In this document: in pieces, positions 1-6,300 of the stretch
Position numbering within the stretch: the stretch's first letter is position 1
How the letters are laid out: each line of letters opens with the position of its first letter
Assembly: GCA_012513245.1 (NCBI GenBank)
Contig: JAAZCN010000358.1
Location: forward strand, 1 to 6,513
Reading direction: 5' to 3'
DNA: 6,513 nt
From: Synergistaceae bacterium
GTDB taxonomy: Bacteria; Synergistota; Synergistia; Synergistales; Synergistaceae
The notes under the pieces: generated by a model
The model's input: the letters and a program-made list of their open reading frames with translations, nothing else
Told to the model about the DNA's origin: nothing
Databases searched by the model: none
Program-made: the position numbers and the translations under genes

Positions 1-1
1 C

Positions 2-214
2 AAGGATATTGAGTCATCAGGAGCCTTTGTTCTTACGGGAAGTTGTCCGATAGTAATGAGAGAAGAAAGTCATAAACATGCGACCGGAATGGTCATGAAC
101 GGAGTCAAACAGGCAGTTGGAATTAAGCATCAGACAAAGGTGCCTGTTTATTATGGTGATATTTATCGCTGCATAGATGCTGCAATTGATGGAAGATGGG
201 AGAGATCCGAATGA
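2..214 (+). CDS. Aconitase X large (catalytic, DUF521) subunit, C-terminal fragment
   Basis: This is the last 70 codons of a gene whose start lies before the window; the frame is open from base 2 to a TGA at 212-214. Aconitase X enzymes are Fe-dependent hydro-lyases; characterised members dehydrate cis-3-hydroxy-L-proline (bacteria) or (R)-5-phosphomevalonate (archaea). Visible here are TGSCPIV, which matches the late Cys-containing segment of the family (from memory, that Cys is a metal or Fe-S ligand), an NGVK segment where many members have N-S-x-K, and the terminal VYYGDIYRCIDAAIDGRW, which resembles the usual ending V.FGS..eCv.Aa..GrW. The assignment rests mainly on this C-terminal pattern and on the DUF126 partner that follows directly and overlaps it by four bases. 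The substrate cannot be told; the Ser-to-Gly difference in the NSxK-like segment suggests a divergent subgroup. It is a cytoplasmic enzyme. Confidence 0.72.
   Translation, partial: KDIESSGAFVLTGSCPIVMREESHKHATGMVMNGVKQAVGIKHQTKVPVYYGDIYRCIDAAIDGRWERSE
198..204 (+). promoter_or_regulatory. Shine-Dalgarno that sets the start of the DUF126 gene
   Basis: GGGAGAG lies inside the end of the upstream gene. Its GGAG core (199-202) is 8 bases before ATG 211. An in-frame ATG at 196 would leave this site inside the coding region and has only a weak GGAAG just before it. The site therefore supports a start at 211 (or 214, the second ATG of ATGATG), giving an ATGA-type overlap with the upstream stop. Confidence 0.6.
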
Positions 215-663
215 TGGAAAAAATCATCATTAAAGGCAGAGGGGCTTTGGAGGGCATCGCTTCAGGTCCTGCTATTGTTTTTCCTGACAGCATAGCAGGA
301 AATTCAGGAGCTCTCGGTGACGTTGATGGAGTTGTATATGAGAAAGGAAATATCAATTACGGTCTGTCTATCAAAAATGCAATCCTTGTGGTCCCATGTG
401 CTAAAGGATCAAACGGTTTTTCCGCACATTTTAAAGGCGCATATATTGCGGGAGTCAGGCCTGCGGGGTGGATATCTACACGGATCGATGCTCGACTGGG
501 TGTTGCAATAGCAAGTCTGAATATACCTGCGGTAGTTGACTTCGAGGAAGTAGATCCGATAAAGATTATTTCAACAGGAGACTGGGTTGAGATAAATGGG
601 ACCACGGGAGAGGTAATAATAACTAAAGCAGGTCAGAGTATGAAGCAAAATCTCTTAATTTGA
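211..663 (+). CDS. Aconitase X small (swivelling, DUF126) subunit
   Basis: About 150 residues, close to the usual length of the separate DUF126 subunit. It is the swivelling beta/alpha domain that closes over the active site of the large subunit. The N-terminus KIIIKGRGALEGIASGPAIV fits the family opening (I.GR...G.A.G.AlV). A central VVPCAKGSNGFSAHF corresponds to the usual GkGSStGS loop, whose serine is thought to contact substrate. Then come RPAGWISTRIDARLGVAIAS and NIPAVVDF, matching the family's pA.I......la.GAi.agIP.v. It ends with GDWVEINGTTGEVII, a typical closing strand pair. The loop is atypical (GSNGFS instead of GS-x-x-GS), agreeing with the divergent C-terminus of the large subunit. 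An upstream in-frame ATG at 196 would add five residues. The stop TGA (661-663) overlaps the regulator's possible TTG start, so translation of the two is probably coupled. Confidence 0.8.
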   Translation: MMEKIIIKGRGALEGIASGPAIVFPDSIAGNSGALGDVDGVVYEKGNINYGLSIKNAILVVPCAKGSNGFSAHFKGAYIAGVRPAGWISTRIDARLGVAIASLNIPAVVDFEEVDPIKIISTGDWVEINGTTGEVIITKAGQSMKQNLLI

Positions 664-1568
664 ATAGATGTGAAATGATGAATATCAGGGATCGATTGCA
701 GACAGAAGACAAAATGAGAGAAGATTTGCTTTCTCTTTTTAGGAATGAAAGCATAAAGCTAAGTCTCAAACAAAGAGAACTGTGCAACTACGTAATTGAG
801 AATTACAAAAAAATTGCTTTCTGGACCGTTGAAGAACTTTCGAAAAACAGTCATGTCAGTCCGGCAACAGTAGTAAGGACAGTAAAATCACTTGGTTTTG
901 AAAGTTATCGTGAAATGATTGGGAAAATTCAGAATGATGTTATCAATGATAAGATTCCATTATGGTGGAATGTTGAAAAATCATGGGATATAGAAAGAAC
1001 AGGGACCCAGGTGCTTACATGGGTAGCAAGAGATAATATCGGAGCAATAACAGCTTCGATCAATAACAAACTTTTAGATGCAATAAATATGGCTGCAAAA
1101 ACTCTTAGTGGCGCGGAGAAAATATGTATCGTTGCTGTAAGATCTTCCCGTGCGATAGGAATTTTCCTTCATTCCATGCTTAGCCAGATGATGAATAATG
1201 TGTATATGATCAACTATGGTGAAGATGAGATGTACGATATGCTGACTGACATGGGAAATAATGATTTAATAGTAGTAATCTCTATGGGCGGACCACATTA
1301 TGCCATGGCATCTATCAAAGCAGCGGAGTACGGACACAATAATTCGATAAAAACTATAGTTCTCACCAACAGTCAGTTATGTCCAGCTGCACTATATGCG
1401 GACATTTTGCTTTGTGTTGAACAGACAGAGAACCATTATTCACTAGCTTCTGCAATAACAGCAATTGAAGCACTGGTTATCGAAACAGGAGCTATTAAGA
1501 AAGAGGTAGCTATTGCAAAGATGCGAAAGCTGGAGAAAACACTTATTGAGAAAAATATTACATTATGA
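660..1568 (+). CDS. MurR/RpiR-family transcriptional regulator (HTH + SIS)
   Basis: Up to 302 residues, the usual size for this family. The N-terminal RpiR-type helix-turn-helix spans about residues 25-100: LKQRELCNYVIENY at 36-49, then TVEELSKNSHVSPATVVR at 56-73 and SLGFESYREM at 77-86, a textbook RpiR recognition region. A SIS (sugar isomerase) domain follows at about 141-275, including KICIVAVRSSRAIG, DLIVVISMGG and the strand IKTIVLTNSQLCPAA. SIS domains in such regulators usually bind phosphosugars or similar anionic metabolites, so the ligand could be a pathway intermediate. The longest frame begins with TTG 660, overlapping the upstream stop (TTGA). ATG 675 or 678 is equally possible, and none has a strong Shine-Dalgarno, consistent with translational coupling. 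It overlaps the next gene by four bases (ATGA, 1565-1568). Being inside the operon, it probably regulates its own transcript; no operator is visible here. Confidence 0.9.
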   Translation: MNRCEMMNIRDRLQTEDKMREDLLSLFRNESIKLSLKQRELCNYVIENYKKIAFWTVEELSKNSHVSPATVVRTVKSLGFESYREMIGKIQNDVINDKIPLWWNVEKSWDIERTGTQVLTWVARDNIGAITASINNKLLDAINMAAKTLSGAEKICIVAVRSSRAIGIFLHSMLSQMMNNVYMINYGEDEMYDMLTDMGNNDLIVVISMGGPHYAMASIKAAEYGHNNSIKTIVLTNSQLCPAALYADILLCVEQTENHYSLASAITAIEALVIETGAIKKEVAIAKMRKLEKTLIEKNITL

Positions 1569-3610
1569 GTTTATGGCCAGAGGTAAACAGAACGTATAAC
1601 GAAAGTGATCAGGTATACGGCATGGATAGAGAAGGAATACTTGGCATAGATGCGGGGGGGACATTTACAGACTTGGCTTTTCTCTCCCTCGCGGACGCTT
1701 CTGTTGTTGCTTCAGCAAAGATACCCACAGACCATGATGACCTTGTCGGTACGATAGGTAGAGGTCTAGATTTTATCTCTGATAAGGTTGACGTAAAAAA
1801 TATCAAAGCAGTAAGCCTTGCAACGACCTTTGCTACCAATGCAATAGTAGAGGGCAAAATACGAGCTTCAGGTCTTGTCCTGATAGGCTATGACGAAGAA
1901 CAGGTCAAAAGAGCGGTCGAAAACAATAAATTTGGAGCAGATATGATAATACTTATATCAGGCGGACATGACACGAAGGGTAACGAGCGAGAGCCGTTAG
2001 ATCTGGTCAAACTTAGACATTCAGTAAAAAAACTTGATGGAACCGTTAAATCGATAGCAATCTCAGGTTTTTTTTCTGTAAGAAATCCTTCCCATGAAAT
2101 AGCAGTTAAAGAAGAGATATTTTCCATGTATCCGAACATGCTTGTAACGTGTGGTCATGAACTTTCTTCCGACCTTGATGCGATATTACGCGCAGCGACC
2201 ACTTCACTCAATGCAGGCCTGATCCCTATCGTTATGGAACTGTTGGACTCTGTTGAAAGAGTACTAACAGAACGTGGGATAGATGTTCCACTTTCTGTTG
2301 TTAGAGGTGATGGCTCACATGTCAGCTCAGGGTGGGCGAAATCCCATCCCATTGAAACGATAGTTTCCGGGCCTGCAGCAAGCGCGGTAGGAGCTGCTTT
2401 CCTCCGTAAAGCAGAAGGACTTAACAGAGAATCATGGGTGGTGGACATTGGTGGTACTACGACCGACATAATCCATCTGGATAAAGACGGAAATCCTGCG
2501 ATATCTCAGAATGGAGCCAGTGTAGGAAAACATAAGACTCTAATCAAAGCCATTGATATATTTACAATTGGCCTAGGCGGAGACAGCAGGGTAGTATATA
2601 ACAAAAAAACCGGAAAATACGAAATAGGGCCTGGAAGAGTAAGGCCTCTTTGTTCAGCTGTTTCAGATATGCCGGGCCTCTCAAAAAAGATAGTATCATG
2701 GCGAAAATCAAATGAACCTAATGAACCACTTTTGATTATAAAGAATAAAATCTCCTCTGGAGATGAAAATTTTGAATCAAAGTTGCAAGAGGGGTTGAAC
2801 AACGGCTTTATTTCCAGGGAAGCTCTTGCAGACAACGGATATATATCAAGAATTTCATACTCCAAGCTGGAAGATTTGAATAAAGCAGGGCTTGTAGAGT
2901 TTGCAGGTTTCACTCCTACGGATGCCCTTCATGTTCTAAAAAAGCTTGACAAGTGGGATGGTGAAGCCTCCCAAAATGGAGTTAGAATACTTTCTGGTGA
3001 CAAGATCAGCGCAGAAAAAACGGCAGAGATTATATACAAGAAATTCGTTGTCCTTGTGGCCTTGAACATATTCAAAAAAAGCATGATGCTGAATGGATTT
3101 GGATATTATCTGACCGACGACGCTGAAAAGCTCATAATAAAAATGATGCTCGATGATTTAAAGAAAGGACCATCTCTTAAATTCAAGGTCAATTCCGAAA
3201 TTATCGGAATAGGCGCTCCGGCATGGGCTTTCATAAAAGAAGCCGCGGAGCTTTTGGGAGAAGATGGCAGAATACCTTCAAATGCCGAAGTAGCAGGGGC
3301 AGTAGGCGCTGCTGTAAGCTCGTTTTTTATGAAATATTCAGTTTGGATAACGCCGATGAAGGGTGATATGTTCCGTGTTCACCTGCCCGTTGGTATTTAC
3401 GATTTTAAAGATCTTGAGACAGCGGTCGATAGAGCGGAGGAATTCATGACTCCGTGGATAACTGAGCGTGCTAAAAAAACAGGAGCCAATGTCCCGATGA
3501 TAAAATCCGTAAGAGTTGATGAAAAGGCGGAAACCTCAGGTGGAACAAAGATACATCTGTGGACAGAGCTTTTATATTCCGTGAAAGAACAGGATGAACA
3601 TTTCCTGTAA
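1565..3610 (+). CDS. Hydantoinase/oxoprolinase-A-like ASKHA protein (corrinoid-cluster type)
   Basis: 681 residues, near the normal HyuA length. The Hydant_A_N region starts with GIDAGGTFTD (27-36), the phosphate-1 loop of an ASKHA ATPase, followed by ATTFATNAIVEGK (from residue 86). The Hydantoinase_A core shows VVRGDGSHVSSG, SGPAASAVGAA (268-278), and WVVDIGGTTTD (291-301), the second ATP motif. Where true hydantoinase A proteins have GAGGGS, this one has GLGGDS (336-341). A segment at about 405-447 reads like an inserted winged-helix-type domain before GFTPTDALHVL (448 on). No hyuB-type partner is adjacent; a RACE activator and a CobW GTPase are. The likely role is therefore ATP-dependent handling or reactivation of a corrinoid protein rather than hydantoin or oxoproline cleavage (inference). 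The start at 1565 overlaps the regulator's stop; ATG 1622 (M20), just before the conserved domain, is an alternative. No signal peptide or membrane segment is seen. Confidence 0.82.
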   Translation: MSLWPEVNRTYNESDQVYGMDREGILGIDAGGTFTDLAFLSLADASVVASAKIPTDHDDLVGTIGRGLDFISDKVDVKNIKAVSLATTFATNAIVEGKIRASGLVLIGYDEEQVKRAVENNKFGADMIILISGGHDTKGNEREPLDLVKLRHSVKKLDGTVKSIAISGFFSVRNPSHEIAVKEEIFSMYPNMLVTCGHELSSDLDAILRAATTSLNAGLIPIVMELLDSVERVLTERGIDVPLSVVRGDGSHVSSGWAKSHPIETIVSGPAASAVGAAFLRKAEGLNRESWVVDIGGTTTDIIHLDKDGNPAISQNGASVGKHKTLIKAIDIFTIGLGGDSRVVYNKKTGKYEIGPGRVRPLCSAVSDMPGLSKKIVSWRKSNEPNEPLLIIKNKISSGDENFESKLQEGLNNGFISREALADNGYISRISYSKLEDLNKAGLVEFAGFTPTDALHVLKKLDKWDGEASQNGVRILSGDKISAEKTAEIIYKKFVVLVALNIFKKSMMLNGFGYYLTDDAEKLIIKMMLDDLKKGPSLKFKVNSEIIGIGAPAWAFIKEAAELLGEDGRIPSNAEVAGAVGAAVSSFFMKYSVWITPMKGDMFRVHLPVGIYDFKDLETAVDRAEEFMTPWITERAKKTGANVPMIKSVRVDEKAETSGGTKIHLWTELLYSVKEQDEHFL

Positions 3611-3623
3611 GGGGTGGCTTTAA

Positions 3624-5249
3624 ATGACGATAGAAAAGGACAAAAAAGTATTTATAAAAGACCTTGGCGATGGAGTTGAGCCTATGTCTGGTGAGACAAT
3701 TGGAGAATTTCTTCTTCGTCAGGGCATATACATAGACCAGCCTTGTGGAGGAACGGGGCTTTGCGGCAAATGCAGGATGGTTTTGGAAGGAGTACTTCCT
3801 GAGCCTACATCGAAAGAGAAAAAGATATTTTCGGAGGAAGAACTTGCCTCCGGATTTAGGTTGGCCTGTCAGACGAAGGCATCAGCGGGAATGAGAATCA
3901 GCATCCCTAACCAAGGCTCAGAAAGTATAAAAGTGCTGGATGCTTTTGAAGAAACGGAAACCCTAGAAATAGCAGGCGACAACAGTGTCGGGAACGGGAT
4001 AGCTGTTGACATAGGTACAACGACGATAGTCGTATATTTGGTTGATATTAATATGAGAAAAACACTTGCGGCTTCATCTGGAATAAATCCCCAGACTGCC
4101 TTTGGAGCAGATGTTATCTCAAGAATAAGCTACATTGGAAACGATCCGAAAAGACTTTTAGAACTGCAAAGAGCGGTAGTCAATCAGATAAATTCTCTTA
4201 TAAAAGATGTACTTTTAAAGACTGGCCGTATCCTCTCCAAGAAAGACAGGATCGTAGTTGCCGGAAACACCACAATGGAACACATATTTGCGGGCATATC
4301 ACCTGAAAGTATGGGGAAGGCTCCATTTGAGCCGCAGTTCTACGATAGCATTGAATTTGAAGCCTCAGATCTTGGTGTAGAGGTGGGAACCGGAGTAAGA
4401 GTAAGACTGATGCCCAACATCTATGGTTTCATCGGGGGGGACATCGTATCCGGCATTATCTATTCAGGCATGTACAAGACAGAAGAACTTTCACTTCTTG
4501 TAGACATAGGTACCAACAACGAAATGGTCCTCGCTAACAAAGACTTCATGCTCTGCTGTTCGTGTGCCGCAGGCCCAGCTCTTGAAGGGGCAAACATAAA
4601 AATGGGTATGAGGGCGGCTCCGGGGGCCGTAGACAGTGTAAAGATAAATGGTTCAGGAATAAAGATCACCACAATAAACGACATGCCTCCCATGGGGATA
4701 TGCGGGTCTGGACTTGTAGATGTAGTGGCCGAACTATTAAAAGTCGGAATAATAACAAAAAGTGGAAGGTTCGCGAAAAGAGAAGACATAAAAGACGAAT
4801 ACCTCTCAAAAAGACTAATGGGAACAAAAGGTGCGGATGTCTCATTTATCCTGGCTGATGCAGGTGAATACGGGCAGAACCCCAAAGTGGAACTTACACA
4901 GAAAGACATACGCGAGATCCAGCTTGCAAAAGGGGCAATAGCTACAGGAGCCGAGATCCTTTTGGATACTGCGGGTAAAAAACTTGATGAGATAAAAAAC
5001 GTTTACCTAGCAGGCGCTTTTGGAAATTACATAGACATAAATAATGCAGTGAAAATATCCATTCTGCCAGATGTATCGACGGACAGGATCCATCCTATCG
5101 GTAACAGTGCCGGAGCAGGAGCTTGCCTGATGCTTAAGGATCCCTCTCTTTGGGAAGTTGCCGCCGGACTAATAAAAAAGGCAGAGCACATAGAACTTGC
5201 AAGCCATAAGGATTTCCAAGATATCTTCATCAAAAATTTATCTTTTTAG
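3624..5249 (+). CDS. RACE/RACo-type corrinoid activation protein ([2Fe-2S] + ASKHA, DUF4445)
   Basis: 541 residues. The N-terminal plant-type ferredoxin domain (about 1-100) has the complete cluster set Cys41, Cys47, Cys50 and Cys82 in QPCGGTGLCGKCR and LACQT. The ASKHA ATPase part begins with AVDIGTTT (127-134) and continues with VAGNTTMEHIFAG, VDIGTNNE (293-300), CAAGPALEG (314-322), GICGSGLVD (358-366) and AGAFGNYID (463-471), all hallmarks of the family. Such proteins use ATP to drive uphill reduction of inactive Co(II) corrinoid to Co(I) on partner methyltransferase or corrinoid proteins in the cytoplasm. It is shorter than the roughly 630-residue RACo of acetogens, and the ASKHA domain begins soon after the ferredoxin domain, like activators of methyltransferase systems such as O-demethylases. 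The start follows a strong AAGGGGTGG site (3609-3617) 13 bases after the previous stop. The cognate corrinoid protein is not in the window. Confidence 0.93.
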   Translation: MTIEKDKKVFIKDLGDGVEPMSGETIGEFLLRQGIYIDQPCGGTGLCGKCRMVLEGVLPEPTSKEKKIFSEEELASGFRLACQTKASAGMRISIPNQGSESIKVLDAFEETETLEIAGDNSVGNGIAVDIGTTTIVVYLVDINMRKTLAASSGINPQTAFGADVISRISYIGNDPKRLLELQRAVVNQINSLIKDVLLKTGRILSKKDRIVVAGNTTMEHIFAGISPESMGKAPFEPQFYDSIEFEASDLGVEVGTGVRVRLMPNIYGFIGGDIVSGIIYSGMYKTEELSLLVDIGTNNEMVLANKDFMLCCSCAAGPALEGANIKMGMRAAPGAVDSVKINGSGIKITTINDMPPMGICGSGLVDVVAELLKVGIITKSGRFAKREDIKDEYLSKRLMGTKGADVSFILADAGEYGQNPKVELTQKDIREIQLAKGAIATGAEILLDTAGKKLDEIKNVYLAGAFGNYIDINNAVKISILPDVSTDRIHPIGNSAGAGACLMLKDPSLWEVAAGLIKKAEHIELASHKDFQDIFIKNLSF

Positions 5250-5250
5250 C

Positions 5251-5257
5251 GGGTGAT
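5251..5257 (+). promoter_or_regulatory. Extended-type ribosome binding site of the CobW-like gene
   Basis: GGGTGAT lies in the 13-base gap between the RACE stop and ATG 5263. It matches the GGTGAT side of the extended Shine-Dalgarno (AAGGAGGTGAT) rather than the AGGAG core, and sits 5 bases from the start. It supports ATG 5263 as the start codon. Confidence 0.5.
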
Positions 5258-5262
5258 GAAAT

Positions 5263-6264
5263 ATGACGGATACAAATTCAAAAAACAAATGCAAAGTCTT
5301 TTTGCTCTCAGGATTCCTTGGAAGCGGCAAGACGACCCTTCTCCAAAACCTTCTTGAAACTGTCCCGGATGGGGAGAGCGTAGCAGTACTCATGAACGAA
5401 TTCGGCAAAGCTGGGGTTGACGGAGATGTTGTGCGTAAAAAAGGGCTTGAAATAATTGAGATCAGCAGAGGCTCAATATTCTGCGCATGTGCTAAGGGAG
5501 ATTTTTTAAAGGCTCTCTACACCATATTTAAAGAATATAATCCTTCCGTGCTCCTTGTAGAAGCCAGCGGAGTCGCAGATACCACTGATATCAAACGAGA
5601 TCTTGGTCAAGGGCGTCTGAGCGATTTTTATAAACTGGAAGGCAATTTCTGCCTCGTTGATGCTCTTCGCTTTGAAAACTGGCTCGATTTTTTCACTGCG
5701 GTCATTAAACAGGTTGAGGCAGCCAGCCACATAATCATAAACAAGATAGACCTTGTATCTGAAGAAGAACTGAAAAAACTTGATAAACACATCAGAGAGA
5801 TCAATCCTGATGCTCTCATTACACATGCTGAATATGGGAAAGTTTCATGGAGCTTTCTGCTTCCTGAAAACAAAGGTGAAGAGAAAGCTGAAGCGATGCC
5901 TGAATTGAAAGAATGGGAGAAATACATAGAAGAAGCCCTGAAAAGCATGGATGCCCATCTTCTTCCTCCAGACAGGCTTGCCTCATATAGTGTTTTCTGG
6001 GAGGGCGATGCTGAGAGATTCAGGGAACTGCTTGAGGAACTTCCCGATGATATCGTCAGGTCAAAGGGGTATTTTCTCGACACAGACAAAGAGTGGAAGA
6101 TTTTTGACATAGTGGAAAAAGACAAACCGGTCTACAGACCTGCTGAAGAAGGTTTTTCAATGGACAGAAACCTGGCCATATTCATAAGGATAAAAAGAGA
6201 CAGAAGAGAAATACCAGCACTTTTCCAGAATAAAGGTCTTAAACTGCTTGAAGTTAGGTTTTGA
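5263..6264 (+). CDS. CobW/HypB/UreG-type GTPase with CxC variant motif
   Basis: 333 residues. A G3E-family P-loop GTPase domain fills the N-terminal half: LLSGFLGSGKTTLL (Walker A, 17-25), MNEFGKAGVD (44-53), LLVEASGVAD (97-106, with the ExSG Walker B region) and NKIDL (160-164, base specificity). The classic COG0523 metal motif GCxCC is replaced by GSIFCAC (70-76), leaving a CxC pair. As I recall, this variant is common in CobW-like proteins encoded beside corrinoid methyltransferases. A small C-terminal domain (about 230-333) resembles the CobW C-terminal fold, including SVFWEGDAERFRELLEEL and GYFLDTD. COG0523 proteins act as metal or cofactor chaperones; here the context argues for a role with the corrinoid activation machinery rather than nitrile hydratase, zinc homeostasis or cobalamin synthesis, but this is not shown. 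The gap to the RACE gene is 13 bases, so it is surely cotranscribed. Confidence 0.88.
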   Translation: MTDTNSKNKCKVFLLSGFLGSGKTTLLQNLLETVPDGESVAVLMNEFGKAGVDGDVVRKKGLEIIEISRGSIFCACAKGDFLKALYTIFKEYNPSVLLVEASGVADTTDIKRDLGQGRLSDFYKLEGNFCLVDALRFENWLDFFTAVIKQVEAASHIIINKIDLVSEEELKKLDKHIREINPDALITHAEYGKVSWSFLLPENKGEEKAEAMPELKEWEKYIEEALKSMDAHLLPPDRLASYSVFWEGDAERFRELLEELPDDIVRSKGYFLDTDKEWKIFDIVEKDKPVYRPAEEGFSMDRNLAIFIRIKRDRREIPALFQNKGLKLLEVRF

Positions 6265-6284
6265 TGATACAGAATAGTATTGGT

Positions 6285-6290
6285 AAGGAG
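6285..6290 (+). promoter_or_regulatory. Shine-Dalgarno of the DUF5714-like gene
   Basis: AAGGAG sits 10 bases before ATG 6301 within the 36-base gap after the CobW-like gene. It is the best consensus site in the window and fixes the start of the truncated last gene. Confidence 0.7.
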
Positions 6291-6300
6291 TATTTTGATA

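Noticed and set aside
196..210. ATG at 196 as start of the DUF126 gene
   Set aside because: It would add five residues before the conserved beginning of the family and bury the GGGAGAG site at 198-204, which is well spaced for ATG 211 or 214.
317..511. Forward 64-codon frame inside the DUF126 gene
   Set aside because: It lies wholly inside a well-supported gene in another frame and shows no recognisable motif.
2506..2913. Reverse-strand open frame of 135 codons, and similar reverse frames across the window (for example 4460-4909 and 5628-6125)
   Set aside because: They are antisense to strongly recognisable genes, have no family-like motifs and are Ser/Pro-rich in the manner of shadow frames.
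1565..3610. Annotation as a true N-methylhydantoinase A or 5-oxoprolinase
   Set aside because: No HyuB partner is adjacent, the GAGGGS loop is replaced by GLGGDS, and the neighbours are corrinoid-activation genes. Only the family-level name is supported.
6265..6300. Possible terminator or promoter in the gap after the CobW-like gene
   Set aside because: No GC-rich hairpin with a T-run and no convincing -35/-10 pair; the AT-rich near-symmetry around AATAGTATT is too weak, and the gap mostly holds the next gene's ribosome binding site.
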